A stretch of 43,165 bases of DNA from Candidatus Nitrotoga sp. M5 (GTDB lineage: Bacteria > Pseudomonadota > Gammaproteobacteria > Burkholderiales > Gallionellaceae): contig NZ_CAKMNW010000012.1 in assembly GCF_927904885.1 (NCBI RefSeq), positions 1 through 43,165 of the forward strand, given 5' to 3'. Positions 1 through 9,312 of the stretch are shown here, in pieces. A program made the translations under genes and the position numbers. The notes under the pieces were generated by a model, which saw nothing but the letters and a program-made list of their open reading frames with translations, made no database searches and was not told the DNA's origin. The stretch's first letter is position 1; each line of letters starts with the position of its first letter.

Positions 1-167
1 ATGTTAAGTTATATGAAATAAAATAAGTTTATCCGATATGTTTTTATTGTCAGCAGTTTGAAAAGCATCTGTTCGATATTCTACTCCTAAACGAGTGTGT
101 TTCATGTTGTCCATGTTAAGTGATAGATTGCTGCCAACGTGATCGATACCCAACATTCTTGGGGGCA

Positions 168-300
168 TGTCGGACTTACATTTTCGTAGTGGAAATTGAG
201 CTGGTTTAGGGTAGCTTCTGCAAGCTTTTACCTTGCAGTGAAATGCCTGCTTACCCGGCTTGACGATTTAGCAGGGCAATAGTTATTCTATTACCTAAAA
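168..300 (-). repeat. MITE-like dispersed repeat, copy A (decayed)
   Basis: Read on the minus strand, this matches the core of copies B-E: a segment like TCGTCAAG..GGGTAAGCAGG, then a short hairpin (ATTTCACTGCAAGGTAAAA), then GTCCGAC near the element end. Only one terminal repeat is recognisable, so the copy is partial or degraded. Similarity to the copy at 34.2 kb is clear by eye over about 130 bases. Confidence 0.65.
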
Positions 301-321
301 GAGTGTTGAAAAATTCACTGG

Positions 322-378
322 GTTGATAATAAATTTACAGGCTTTTCTGCTTCATTCGTCAACTCGATATTCTTGCTT
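322..378. repeat. short repeat shared with 11.81-11.86 kb
   Basis: About 50 bases ending in CATTCGTCAACTCGATA resemble 11808-11860, which ends TTATTTGTCAACTCGATA. On the minus strand both can be read as a short peptide containing IELTN just before a stop codon. This could be a remnant of the same lost gene or insertion sequence. The source is not recognised. Confidence 0.4.
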
Positions 379-851
379 GATTGCCTTCTCAGCAAGCAGC
401 TGATATGGTTAGCAGAGCCTGAATATCCCAGTCCAAAGTAGTGCAATAGCATTTGAATCGTTGATCATCCAGATGTTGCCATAAGTGAAATTCTTAAATT
501 CGAAAATTTGTCATTTCCATTTTCGCGGGAATGATGAGTTTTTAAAATCGCCCAAAAATTAATGAAAATTTTCGTTACTTTTGCTTATACAAAATAATTG
601 GAAAAATAGAGAAGTAGAAGTCATTTATCCGACTGCGAATATCAAATCGCTGTACTCGGCGGTAAAAAATTCTGCTTCTATTTCAGCCAATTAACTCAGT
701 CGCTTTGCTGCTAGAAACATGTTTATGACAAGGGAATTACTGCACGGCAATCACGCTATTACATGCAATTAAACGCCAAGCTACTCAGTGTTAATTCAGA
801 ACAAAATCGCTGATTTCGATGTGGGTTAACGGTGAATAATGGCTTAAAAAT

Positions 852-2198
852 ATGATTGATGATTCAAATAATTTGTTGCAACGTGGACTTGAAAATATAC
901 GCGATCCTTTTTCAAACTTTATCCGTGCGCAGAGAACAACCAGCTGGTTCCTTCTGCTAGCTACTATCTTGGCCCTGTGGTGGGCTAACTCAGATTATTA
1001 TTCGACCTACCAGAATCTGACACATACATCGATTGGATTCTTTCTGGGTGATTTTAGCCTGCATGCTTCACTCAAACACATCATCAACGATGGGTTAATG
1101 GTTGTATTTTTTTTCCTCCTTGGACTTGAGATCAAACGAGAAATACTTGCCGGAGATCTCGCACTTCCAGAAAATCGACGCATGTTAATTCTTTGTGCCG
1201 CCGGTGGAATGGCTTGCCCAGCGGCTATCTATTCGTTATTCAACTGGTCACTTGATTCACAGATTGGATGGGGTATCCCATTGGCAACCGATACCGCGTT
1301 CGCTTTGGGCGTTCTCACTATCATAAGAAAACATATCCCTGGCGGATTATTAGCTTTTCTCGTGGGCCTCGCTATCGTGGATGATGTCGGAGCTATATTG
1401 GTTATTGCAATATTTTATACTCAGGATTTATCTATAGTGCATCTAGTGAGCTCATTTACTCTTATTGCATTTCTGGCCTTAGGCAATTACGCAGGTATAC
1501 GTCAGCCGTATTTTTATATTATCGTCGGAATAGCAACCTGGTGGATGATGCTCAAATCTGGTGTTCACCCTACATTTGCCGGTGTCGCAATTGCTGTAAC
1601 TGTACCAGCTCGTCCAAAGTTGACCTCGGAAAAATTGCTTGTTAAAGCGAAGGGAATCATCAACTCAATTCAGGAAAAATCAGAACCTGTCGATGTTCTC
1701 GGCAGTCGTACGGATCATGAACAGGTGCTAGAGGTACGTGATTGTGCAGAACGTGCCAGCACACCGCTGCGTCGCTGGGAAGATGCACTGGCGCTACCAG
1801 TCGCACTACTTATCTTACCTTTATTTGTGCTAACCAATGCTGGCGTTCCTTTCAGCTCTACTACATTTATTGAAAGCCTTCAACAACCAATCGGATTGGG
1901 AATTATTTCTGGCCTTGTTCTCGGAAAATGTATCGGCATTACCGGTGCATGCTGGCTTGGCCTGCGCTACAAAATAGGTTGTTTACCTGTCGGTATCAAT
2001 CTTCATCATATTATTGGCGTCTCACTCATAGCCGGGATAGGTTTTACTATGTCCACATTTATTGCTACGTTGGGCTTTGATTCCCAACCAGTACATCTCC
2101 AAAGTGCAAAATCATCTATTCTGGTAGCTTCATTAATTTCTGCAGTTCTCGGAGTATTGTATATTCGATTTGTTGCTGCAAAGCACAATATCCATTAA
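852..2198 (+). CDS. nhaA: Na+/H+ antiporter NhaA
   Basis: NhaA exports Na+ (or Li+) in exchange for protons across the inner membrane and helps keep pH and sodium balanced. The 448-residue protein is slightly longer than the E. coli protein (388) and has about a dozen hydrophobic segments. The family signature is visible: ATDTAFALG around residue 147, and the ion-binding pair Asp177-Asp178 in AIVDDVGAILVIAIFYT. A hydrophilic insert of about 60 residues (about 260-315, rich in charged residues) accounts for the extra length. The ATG at 852 has no good Shine-Dalgarno sequence, so the start is less certain than the rest. The gene stands alone between two gene-poor spacers and no terminator is obvious after it. 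Confidence 0.95.
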   Translation: MIDDSNNLLQRGLENIRDPFSNFIRAQRTTSWFLLLATILALWWANSDYYSTYQNLTHTSIGFFLGDFSLHASLKHIINDGLMVVFFFLLGLEIKREILAGDLALPENRRMLILCAAGGMACPAAIYSLFNWSLDSQIGWGIPLATDTAFALGVLTIIRKHIPGGLLAFLVGLAIVDDVGAILVIAIFYTQDLSIVHLVSSFTLIAFLALGNYAGIRQPYFYIIVGIATWWMMLKSGVHPTFAGVAIAVTVPARPKLTSEKLLVKAKGIINSIQEKSEPVDVLGSRTDHEQVLEVRDCAERASTPLRRWEDALALPVALLILPLFVLTNAGVPFSSTTFIESLQQPIGLGIISGLVLGKCIGITGACWLGLRYKIGCLPVGINLHHIIGVSLIAGIGFTMSTFIATLGFDSQPVHLQSAKSSILVASLISAVLGVLYIRFVAAKHNIH

Positions 2199-2813
2199 GG
2201 TGAAATCGTGATCGAGAAGCGAGCCACGATCTAAACATTTGTTGGACGACCTCGGCTGACTCACCAACGCTATGGAAATATTTCTTGTATCCGGCCTCGT
2301 AACAAAGAGCTGAGATATCAAGGTTAAACCCTAGTCGGCTAGCAGGGTCGTGGTGCTATCGCACGAATAGATGTGCGCACTGCCCGCTTATTTGAGACAG
2401 AGGTTACGCATCAGCAGTTAATGCATGTATGCACATTTGATAATTCTGCATGTGTCATAAAATTTGTGGATGGATTTTGTTCTGACAATCTTTGCTCAAT
2501 AAAAATTTATCCGTTCAGACTCCGTTCTGAATTGGAAGATTCTGAGCTGATGACATGGCTAATTTGAGCGCTTTGTGTTTTATAATGGTAGGGGTGCGTT
2601 AGTCGATTTATTATCGGACATCAAACGGCAGAATGTGACGGTCAGTGATGGCACGTTATGAATATAAGAAAATTTAGCGAGAGAAGGGGAGGCAGCGTCA
2701 TGCAGCTGCGTGTGGGCAGGTAATTTCATTAAAAATATAAGTATTTGTTTTTAAGATTGCTCACTGTTGTATAGAGAGAAAATTATGCAGATGTTAAAAG
2801 TGATAGGCGTAAT
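2199..2813. other. spacer without a recognised gene
   Basis: This 615-base stretch lies between nhaA and the Sel1-repeat gene. It holds only short reading frames, the longest about 64 codons at 2373-2567, without recognisable domains or good ribosome sites. I see no tRNA, terminator or repeat copy here. Confidence 0.5.
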
Positions 2814-3488
2814 ATGGTAGCGCTAACACATCCGGATTTGGCCGTAGACTTTGAAGAAGGTATGAAGTTTGTCGCTAACAAGGATTACACCAAAGCAGCA
2901 GAGTTATTCAAGAAAATCGCGGAGCAAGGACACGCTGAGGCACAATTCTATTTAGGAGTCATGTACGAAGGTGGCCAAGGCATCACAAAAGATGACCAAC
3001 AGGCTGTGGCTTGGTGGACCAAGTCTGCTGAACAAGGGAACGTACTAGCACAAAGTAATCTCGGGTATATGTATGAACAAGGTCAGGGTGTTGAACAGGA
3101 CTACGAGAAGGCTGCAAATTGGTTCATTATGGCCGCAAAGCAAGGAGATGCGGAAGCACAGTATACGATAGGATTTATGTACTCGAACGGTGATGGCGTT
3201 CCACGAGACTATAAGCAAGCTATATTTTGGTTGAGTAAAGCTGCAGAGCAGGGTGATGTGGCAGCTCAATTCAAGGTAGGACTATTGCTTTTAGGGGAAG
3301 TCCATACACCCGACAATGATGTTCAACAGGATTTTATTGAGGCATATAAATGGTTTAGCATTGCTGCCGTAGATGGTGACGAAAATGCAAAAGATGGGCT
3401 AGAGGTTGCTGAATCGTACTTGACACCATCCGCAGTTGAAGAAGCGCAGCGACGAGCAAATGAGTGGATAGCAAATAATAAAAAATGA
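2814..3488 (+). CDS. Sel1-repeat (TPR-like) protein
   Basis: This is a solenoid protein of Sel1-like repeats. Such proteins mediate protein-protein contacts, often in the periplasm or in signalling. About five repeats run from residue 25 to 200, each with the pattern A-E-x-G-x-x-x-A-Q-x-x-L-G-x-M-Y-x-x-G-x-G and spacing near 36 residues. No catalytic domain is present, so the partner is unknown. The ATG at 2814 has a poor ribosome site. A better one (AGAGAG, then ATG at 2785) lies upstream in another frame, where MQMLKVIGVI is followed by a stop. Adding one base near 2811-2814 would join the two into a signal-peptide-like N-terminus, so this copy may carry a frameshift or sequencing error. 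The gene is monocistronic. Confidence 0.85.
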   Translation: MVALTHPDLAVDFEEGMKFVANKDYTKAAELFKKIAEQGHAEAQFYLGVMYEGGQGITKDDQQAVAWWTKSAEQGNVLAQSNLGYMYEQGQGVEQDYEKAANWFIMAAKQGDAEAQYTIGFMYSNGDGVPRDYKQAIFWLSKAAEQGDVAAQFKVGLLLLGEVHTPDNDVQQDFIEAYKWFSIAAVDGDENAKDGLEVAESYLTPSAVEEAQRRANEWIANNKK

Positions 3489-3662
3489 AATGTTGAATAA
3501 AAAGTCTTCTTCAATAAATATGGCAAGTTTTTAAATAATACATCCCTGTAATGTACGTCTAGATGACTTGCCATAAATAATGGAGTTATAGGGTGCTAGT
3601 TGCTAGTGTCAGGATGTCAGTCTTGCGTTGGTCTTTCCATCTTTTAGGATGGGTTGCTGAAT

Positions 3663-3867
3663 TAACAGCCTGTCGGACTTTAATGAAATCAACTGTAAAT
3701 TTAACTGAGCGGTGACTATTTCGCCGCTTTTTTATTGGGTAATGAAACTACCCTGCAAGATCGTCAAGTGGGATCAGGCATTTCACCGTAAGGTGAAAGC
3801 TTGCAAAATCTATCCTTGCTCAGATAAATTTTTTCTAAGAATTGTAAAGTTCGACAGATTACTAGCT
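3663..3867 (+). repeat. MITE-like dispersed repeat, copy B
   Basis: This copy of the roughly 210-bp element is bounded by imperfect inverted repeats (CAGCCTGTCGGACTT on the left, AAGTTCGACAGATTACTAG on the right). Inside are the blocks shared with the other copies: GCGGTGACTATTTCGC, CGTCAAGTGGGAT, and the hairpin TTTCACCGTAAGGTGAAA. A reading frame crosses it but is not conserved as a protein in all copies. Confidence 0.75.
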
Positions 3868-3895
3868 AAAAGTAGGCCAGTGTATACTTTGAAAA

Positions 3896-4312
3896 CTAAC
3901 TCCCCCACCTGAGCCACACACGTAACTGCCGGAAAGATTCAGTATCCAGGCTGTCCGGCAGGATGATGACGCTGCGCGCTAAGTATTCTCCTTGCGGCAA
4001 CACATTTAGTACGGTGATAAATGGAGTAACCAGACTATCGGTCAATACTTTTGCAGTTACTTGATCCCCATTGCGTGTAATCAATTGGACTAAGTCTCCG
4101 TCCAGTAGCAGTGTATGGTTAGAGGATAGCGCTAATAACCAGGCATCGTGCCATACGTGATATAGCAGGCTGGTTAACACAAGCAGGGCCAGCAATATCC
4201 TTGTCCATATAGGTAAAGCCAATGGGGCCAGAACTGCGAGCGCAATGCCATGCGACGTAACCAATACGATTGTGAAGTAAATAGAGGGTCGAAGATTAAA
4301 TTGCCGTTGCAT
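3896..4312 (-). CDS. ygfX: YgfX (CptA-like) inner-membrane protein
   Basis: The 138-residue protein fits the YgfX/CptA family (PF07254). Two adjacent hydrophobic segments lie at about residues 15-33 and 37-53, followed by a soluble domain ending in the family's typical C-terminus (ILPDSL..ESFRQLRVWLRW). In E. coli, YgfX is a small inner-membrane protein next to sdhE and has been described as a toxin acting on cytoskeletal proteins. Here no sdhE neighbour is present, so that role cannot be assumed. It is transcribed in the same direction as rluB and lies 57 bases downstream of it, so it could be read from the same transcript. The start codon ATG is at 4312 with a weak ribosome site. Confidence 0.85.
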   Translation of the reverse strand: MQRQFNLRPSIYFTIVLVTSHGIALAVLAPLALPIWTRILLALLVLTSLLYHVWHDAWLLALSSNHTLLLDGDLVQLITRNGDQVTAKVLTDSLVTPFITVLNVLPQGEYLARSVIILPDSLDTESFRQLRVWLRWGS

Positions 4313-4369
4313 GGTTATTGCTTGGCAACTCGAAATATCTGCAATGAATAATCAGGCTTGACGTCTATT

Positions 4370-5320
4370 TCAAGGGCGCACTTTATTTTTATGCTGCGTT
4401 GCGCTACGACGTGCGTCTCCCTTGCCACTTGGAGCCGCTTTCATGCCAGTGCCAGATTTTTTGTTTTTATGGTCTGCATCCACAATCCTGTTATTTAATT
4501 TTCCAGTCATGCTTCTAGTCGATTCAGTTACTTTGTCAGCGACAGGTTTCGATTCCATGCTCACCCAGTCAAGAACTTGATTCACCTCTCCTGTGCCAAG
4601 CTCTGCCAATTCGCCTCGCTTTAAGCGAGGCGGCAGGTTAACAAGACCGAACCGCACGCGTATTAAACGGCTGATTGGCAAGCCTAAGGCATCGAAGGTG
4701 CGACGCACAACGCGATTGCGTCCTTCTTTCAGCATCAAGCGATACCAATGGTTGTAGCCCTCACCGCCTTCATCAGTCAGCCTTTCAAATTTCACAAGAC
4801 CATCCTCCAAGGTGATTCCATCGTTCACCATCTGCTGCATCTGCTCATCGGTCATGCGGCCCTGCACGCGCACAGCGTACTCGCGTTCCACCTCAAAGCG
4901 CGGGTGCATTAGACGGTTAGCCAAATCACCAGAGGTAGTAAAAATCAACAGTCCACTGGTATTGTAATCGAGCCGTCCAATGGCGATCCATTTCATGCCT
5001 TGCAACTTAGGTAATTTATCGAACACGTTGACACGCTTTTCCGGATCATCGCGACTAACAATCTCTCCTTCTTGTTTGTGATACAGCAAAACACGCGGCA
5101 AACTATCGCTATTTGTTTTAAAGTGAACAATGCGCTTATCAGCACGTACTACATCGTCCTCGGTTACACGCATACCAAGTGTCGCCACTTCTCCGTTCAC
5201 CGTTATGCGCCCAGCGGAAATCCATACTTCCATAGTACGACGAGAACCCAAGCCAACTTGCGCCAACACTTTCTGTAAGCGTTCGCCATGTTGTGCTGAT
5301 TGCTTTGCCTGTTCGTTCAT
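4370..5320 (-). CDS. rluB: 23S rRNA pseudouridine synthase RluB
   Basis: This RsuA/RluB/E/F-family enzyme converts a specific uridine (2605 in E. coli) of 23S rRNA to pseudouridine. An N-terminal S4 RNA-binding domain covers about residues 12-70 ([14 protein letters not shown].. and [11 protein letters not shown]). The catalytic domain has the signature [12 protein letters not shown] with catalytic Asp118. The C-terminal tail (about 255-316) is basic, low in complexity and rich in Lys, Thr, Ser and Gly, as in many RluB proteins. Its ATG overlaps the recR stop by four bases (ATGA), so translation is probably coupled. RluB is preferred over RluE/F because of the overall architecture and tail. 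Confidence 0.93.
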   Translation of the reverse strand: MNEQAKQSAQHGERLQKVLAQVGLGSRRTMEVWISAGRITVNGEVATLGMRVTEDDVVRADKRIVHFKTNSDSLPRVLLYHKQEGEIVSRDDPEKRVNVFDKLPKLQGMKWIAIGRLDYNTSGLLIFTTSGDLANRLMHPRFEVEREYAVRVQGRMTDEQMQQMVNDGITLEDGLVKFERLTDEGGEGYNHWYRLMLKEGRNRVVRRTFDALGLPISRLIRVRFGLVNLPPRLKRGELAELGTGEVNQVLDWVSMESKPVADKVTESTRSMTGKLNNRIVDADHKNKKSGTGMKAAPSGKGDARRSATQHKNKVRP

Positions 5321-5916
5321 CCTGTTACCTCTCGTCTTTCAAGCACGGCTTGCGCCAGTGTGCCACTATCCACATGTTCCAACTCTCCACCTACTGGCAG
5401 CCCACGCGCGATACGCGACACTTTTATGCCCTGAGCGGATAGCAAGATCGTAATGTAGTGTGCAGTGGCATCACCTTCTACGGTGAAATTTGTGGCGAGT
5501 ATAACTTCACATGTTTTGTCTTGTGCCCGCTTTACAAGCCGGTCCAGATGCAATTCACGCGGGCCGATGCCATCCAGCGGAGAAAGCCGCCCCATTAGTA
5601 CAAAATACATGCCCCGATAGCACTGCGCCTGCTCCATCATTAGCAAATCTGCTGGCATCTCCACCACGCACAGTAGACTAGCATCACGCTTCGACGAACG
5701 GCATAAGGCGCAAATTTCTTCTTCAGAAAAATTATTACATTTGGCACAATGATGGATACTTTCTACAGCATGGCCAAGCGCTTGTGCCAACCGTAATGCA
5801 CCTGGTTTGTCGCGTTGCAACAGGTGATACGCCATGCGTTGCGCAGATTTCGGTCCAACACCGGGGAGACAGCGCAAGGCGGCTATCATTTCTTCCAGAC
5901 TGGTAGGCGTGTTCAT
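5317..5916 (-). CDS. recR: recombination protein RecR
   Basis: RecR works with RecF and RecO to load RecA on gapped DNA. At 199 residues it has the usual length. Visible parts are a helix-hairpin-helix region ([17 protein letters not shown], about residues 17-33), a zinc finger (Cys57, Cys60, Cys69, Cys72) and a TOPRIM domain beginning near [14 protein letters not shown], with [11 protein letters not shown] further on. It sits in the conserved dnaX-ybaB-recR order, 25 bases downstream of ybaB, and overlaps rluB by four bases at its 3' end. Confidence 0.97.
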   Translation of the reverse strand: MNTPTSLEEMIAALRCLPGVGPKSAQRMAYHLLQRDKPGALRLAQALGHAVESIHHCAKCNNFSEEEICALCRSSKRDASLLCVVEMPADLLMMEQAQCYRGMYFVLMGRLSPLDGIGPRELHLDRLVKRAQDKTCEVILATNFTVEGDATAHYITILLSAQGIKVSRIARGLPVGGELEHVDSGTLAQAVLERREVTG

Positions 5917-5941
5917 CCAAGTGCTAAAGACATTAGGGTGT

Positions 5942-6268
5942 TCAGAACGGTAAACTCATGCCGGGTGGCAAATTCATTCCTGCTGAGAAACCACTCATTT
6001 TTTGTTGGGAGACTGCAGCAGCTTGCTTCACAGCATCATTCATTGCCGCCGCGATCAAATCTTCCAGCATATCTTTGTCATCTGATAACAAGCTGCTATC
6101 CAACATCACGCGGCGAACATCATGTGCACAGGTCATAACGACTTTCACCATGCCGGAACCAGCTTGACCTTCCACCTCAATTGTAGCTAGCTCGTCCTGC
6201 GCCTTCTTCATGTTCTCTTGCATTTGCTGGGCCTGTTTCATCATCCCGGCCAATCCGCCCTTCATCAT
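5942..6268 (-). CDS. ybaB: YbaB/EbfC nucleoid-associated protein
   Basis: This 108-residue DNA-binding protein of the YbaB/EbfC family forms dimers that bind and organise DNA. The start [20 protein letters not shown] and the C-terminal glycine/methionine-rich end (LPPGMSLPF) are typical. A strong ribosome site (AAGGAGG) precedes the ATG at 6268. It lies between dnaX and recR, as in most proteobacteria, and is certainly in the same transcript, with gaps of 18 and 25 bases. Confidence 0.95.
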   Translation of the reverse strand: MMKGGLAGMMKQAQQMQENMKKAQDELATIEVEGQAGSGMVKVVMTCAHDVRRVMLDSSLLSDDKDMLEDLIAAAMNDAVKQAAAVSQQKMSGFSAGMNLPPGMSLPF

Positions 6269-6286
6269 GTATCTACCCTCCTTGGC

Positions 6287-7900
6287 TTATTGTATTGGTT
6301 TAATAGTTTCTTCAAGAATTTGTGCGTCCAACTGTGTCTGTGCCTCACGTACGAATGGATCTTGTGTAATGCCTTCAACAGCTTGTTGTTGAAGTGTTTG
6401 TTTCAATTTTTGCTCAACTGCGGCTGGTGTGGGCATATTGTTTTCACCTGGCATAACCACTAATCGTACTGGTTGGACGAAATGGTCGGCAAGGGCAGTC
6501 TGCAACTTGTCCTGAGCCATTTTATTGGTCAATAAGTGTTTGTGTTGAGGCGCTAAAATTAAAGTTAATCGCCCATCAACAAAATTTTCCAGTGTGCAAT
6601 GCTTCGCCAATTCGCGCGCCATACCTTGCACTTTCAGTTGCGTCAGTAATGTACCCCAATCTATAACCATAGAGGTGGTTACTATTGGGTTGACTGACTG
6701 TGAAATAGTTTCAATAGTTTGCAATTGTTGTTTTGGTGCCGGAATAGATGTGGCGTTAGCTGTCGACGGCTCTGATACTTCAGTTGTGGGCTGTTCTGAA
6801 GCCGCTTTGGCGCCAGCTGGCCTAAATGCCAACATGCGCAGCAATGTCATGGTAAAACCAGCATATTCATCAGGGGCAAGATCAATTTCATTACGCCCGT
6901 GTATGGCAATCTGATAATACAATTGAATTTCCTCTGCGTTAAAACTCTTTGCCAGTTCAAGTAAGCGCACTCGCTCCGGCTCATCTTCTGTAATGGCCTC
7001 TGGCACTGTCTGTGCCAGAGCAATACGATGCAATAACGTCGCTAAGTCCTGCAAGGCAACATCAAATGCCAAGCTGCGACTTTGCATTTCGTCAGCAATA
7101 CGCAGCAAACCGGCTCCGTCCCGTAACAGCAAAGTTTGCAACAGGTCATACAGGTAACTTTGGTCAATGGAGCCTAACATATTACAGACCGTTGACTCCT
7201 CGATTCTGGAATCAGAATAAGCAATAGCTTGGTCGAGCAGGCTTAGCGCATCGCGCATACTGCCCTGTGCTGCACGCGCAAGCAATGTCAACGCAGCGAT
7301 GTCAAATGTGATGCCTTCCTGCCCCAGTATATATTCTAAGTGTGTGACGATTAACGCCGGCGGCAATTGTTTAAGATTAAATTGCAAGCAGCGCGATAAT
7401 ACCGTGACGGGGATTTTTTGCGGGTCAGTGGTGGCAAGAATAAATTTGACGTGCGCGGGTGGTTCTTCCAATGTTTTTAACATCGAGTTAAAAGCCGCTT
7501 TGGAAAGCATATGCACTTCGTCAATCAAATAAACCTTGTAGCGCCCCAATGTTGGCATATATTGCGCGTTATCCAGTACATCACGCATATTATCAATGCC
7601 TGTATTCGACGCTGCATCCAATTCAATGAGATCAACAAATCGTCCACTATCTATTTCCGTGCAAGCATTACAAATTCCACAGGGTGTGGCGGTAATGCCG
7701 ATGGCACAATTCAGCGATTTTGCAAAAATGCGCGCGATAGTGGTTTTACCCACGCCGCGCGTGCCAGTGAACAAATAGGCATGATGCAAACGGTTCTGTA
7801 TCAGCGCATTACTTAGCGCCTGCACGACATGCTGCTGCCCCACCAATTGCGCAAAGGTCTTGGGTCGCCATTTGCGCGCTAGAACGGAAGTTACTGACAA
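6287..7900 (-). CDS. dnaX: DNA polymerase III subunits gamma/tau
   Basis: This is the clamp-loader ATPase that loads the beta clamp and ties polymerase cores together at the replication fork. The AAA+ domain has Walker A GTRGVGKTT (46-54), a zinc module (CGICNACTEI, after residue 75), Walker B LIDEVHML and the sensor/Arg-finger region LSRCLQF. The C-terminal part (about 370-537) is a linker plus a polymerase-binding region. At 537 residues it is a short tau. I see no A-rich slippery site at the place where E. coli makes gamma. The start is a TTG at 7900, chosen because the family begins with xVLARKWRP. The gene begins 13 bases after pagL ends. Confidence 0.96.
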   Translation of the reverse strand: MSVTSVLARKWRPKTFAQLVGQQHVVQALSNALIQNRLHHAYLFTGTRGVGKTTIARIFAKSLNCAIGITATPCGICNACTEIDSGRFVDLIELDAASNTGIDNMRDVLDNAQYMPTLGRYKVYLIDEVHMLSKAAFNSMLKTLEEPPAHVKFILATTDPQKIPVTVLSRCLQFNLKQLPPALIVTHLEYILGQEGITFDIAALTLLARAAQGSMRDALSLLDQAIAYSDSRIEESTVCNMLGSIDQSYLYDLLQTLLLRDGAGLLRIADEMQSRSLAFDVALQDLATLLHRIALAQTVPEAITEDEPERVRLLELAKSFNAEEIQLYYQIAIHGRNEIDLAPDEYAGFTMTLLRMLAFRPAGAKAASEQPTTEVSEPSTANATSIPAPKQQLQTIETISQSVNPIVTTSMVIDWGTLLTQLKVQGMARELAKHCTLENFVDGRLTLILAPQHKHLLTNKMAQDKLQTALADHFVQPVRLVVMPGENNMPTPAAVEQKLKQTLQQQAVEGITQDPFVREAQTQLDAQILEETIKPIQ

Positions 7901-7913
7901 AATTTACGATATC

Positions 7914-8447
7914 TCAAAAATGGTAGGCAAGGCGGATTTGACTAAAATTTATGCCTGGGTTCGGTCGCTTGATTGAACCATTAGATAGATGCTGAAAACG
8001 ATAACTCAAATCGAACTGTTGTCGATCACCAAACCTCAGGCCTGCGCCTAAATGATCGCCGAATTGAAAAGCAGTACTGAATCTACGTTCGGCATTGATA
8101 TGTGTATCAGAAATTAGATGAACTCCAATCCCTGCTTCCAGATATGGTGCCAAGCCAGACAATGTTTTTTGTTGCAGACGAAACACTGGAGTAAAGCCGA
8201 CATCAGTAATGTTGTGGTTATTGTCCGCACTGTTTCGGCCATTCCAACGCCCAACTGAAGCTTCCCAATAGCCGCTCACTAACCAGTTACCATCAGTAAA
8301 CCACTTCTTGTCCCAATTCCACTGCGCACCGATACGTGCCATATTGGTGTCCTCATCGCCTTTACCAATTTCAGCGGAAACACCATCTATGGCCCACACA
8401 TTCCCATTTAACAATATCGCACCGATCAGTAAATAGATCTGTTTCAT
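7914..8447 (-). CDS. pagL: acyloxyacyl hydrolase, PagL-type lipid A 3-O-deacylase
   Basis: This outer-membrane beta-barrel enzyme removes the 3-O acyl chain of lipid A. A signal peptide covers residues 1-19 (MKQIYLLIGAILLNGNVWA). The rest alternates as barrel strands and ends in a C-terminal Phe. The active-site motif FQHLSNGSIKRPNPG supplies His153 and Ser155. The Glu expected in the triad is not obvious in the GINF segment after it. The ATG at 8447 is chosen over an upstream in-frame codon because it has a GGAG site, starts the signal peptide and leaves the ffs gene (8472-8566) free; the longer frame would run through ffs. It lies 13 bases before dnaX, an unusual neighbour. Confidence 0.87.
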   Translation of the reverse strand: MKQIYLLIGAILLNGNVWAIDGVSAEIGKGDEDTNMARIGAQWNWDKKWFTDGNWLVSGYWEASVGRWNGRNSADNNHNITDVGFTPVFRLQQKTLSGLAPYLEAGIGVHLISDTHINAERRFSTAFQFGDHLGAGLRFGDRQQFDLSYRFQHLSNGSIKRPNPGINFSQIRLAYHF

Positions 8448-8471
8448 TGCCACTCCAGCTTCGAATAAGGA

Positions 8472-8566
8472 GGCGAGCCTTGCCCTCGGCACTTGCAGTA
8501 ATGGATATGGCTGCTTCCTTCCGGACCTGACCAGGTTCACCACCTTGCAATGCGAGGAGGCCCGCC
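8472..8566 (-). ncRNA. ffs: 4.5S / SRP RNA, small bacterial type
   Basis: The RNA component of the signal recognition particle pairs with Ffh to target membrane proteins. On the minus strand the conserved apical domain is present (CTGGTCAGGTCCGGAAGG, then AAGCAGCC). The ends pair with each other (GGCGGGCCT with AGGCTCGCC, one mismatch), giving a 95-base hairpin, close to the usual size of about 100. It lies just upstream of pagL-dnaX in the same orientation. The exact ends are set by the terminal pairing and may be off by a few bases. Confidence 0.95.
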
Positions 8567-9312
8567 AATTCTTTCAAGTTGATCAATAACCTGTTGCATA
8601 ACACCAATACGGCGATACTAACGCCAATAATTATCGAATGCTACGTGATTTTACACATGCGCATGTCGGTTTCATGCTTATGTGTTTTGTATCGATGATA
8701 TTTACTACGGCTATTGAACTACTAATACCCAGTGATAATACTATTAAATGAATCGACTGGCAAAATTCCTCTATCCCAATCTGTGTGAGCCTGAATGAGG
8801 AATGTATTTCGAACGAGGAGTTGGTGCAGTGATCGACCTTTGGCTGCAATGCTTTTGAATGAAACAGGCTGTTTCAAGTGGTGAGGTAAAGTACGATATT
8901 GGGGAAAAACCGAGCAGTTATAGGAGCATCCCTGCCTATAAAGGAACGTGGACATGGATTACGTTTGCAACATTGGAGATGGCACTAAAGCAGCCATCAC
9001 GCTTAGTGAATGAGCATAACGACGTACGCGAACCGTTGCGTTATTCCAAACGAGATTATGGAGGAGGGAGAAACACATCATAAGTGTCCTGTCCCTTGGA
9101 ATCATAGTGCAATTTGTATGTATTTAAAGCTTCCCATGTCTGGCAAACACCAAGACGCAAAAATTGCAAAGGAAATCAGTTTGCCATTGCGTGTATGCTC
9201 AATGCGGAATTTCGCTCCTTAATTAGTCAATCAACTTGTTTTGAGGAGTATTTTAACCAGAACTTCAGTCTTCATGATGCATGATGTAAACTTGCTAAAT
9301 CTCCGGCCGAAA
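8567..9312. other. spacer without a recognised gene
   Basis: These 746 bases lie between ffs and the NERD helicase gene. The short reading frames on both strands (70-78 codons) lack recognisable domains and ribosome sites, and they overlap one another, which suggests non-coding or decayed DNA. The promoter of ffs must lie at the left edge, but I cannot place it. No MITE copy is seen. Confidence 0.5.

Larger units (their letters stand above)
1..851. other. gene-poor left flank
   Basis: No convincing coding region is visible before nhaA. The stretch holds a decayed copy of the dispersed MITE-like element (about 168-300) and a short segment (about 322-378) that recurs near 11.8 kb. The rest is AT-rich and I recognise nothing in it. 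No strong ribosome binding site or promoter for nhaA stands out. Confidence 0.5.

Noticed and set aside
480..540. TCATT..CGCGGGAATGA as a small dispersed repeat
   Set aside because: Only one imperfect copy in the window; the resemblance to known intergenic palindromes is too weak.
2373..2567. 64-codon frame with ATG after nhaA
   Set aside because: No ribosome site, no recognisable domain and no operon context; typical length for chance in AT-rich DNA.
3712..3912. 66-codon frame across MITE copy B
   Set aside because: It lies almost wholly inside the repeat element and the frame is broken in other copies.
7405..7430. A-run in dnaX as a gamma frameshift site
   Set aside because: It lies in the ATPase domain, far from the place where a shift would make gamma, and is only CAAAAAATC without a following hairpin.
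8448..8543. N-terminal extension of pagL to 8543
   Set aside because: It would translate through the 4.5S RNA gene; a signal peptide and ribosome site mark ATG 8447.
8722..9222. Several overlapping 70-78 codon frames on both strands
   Set aside because: They overlap each other, have no ribosome sites and no domain resemblance.
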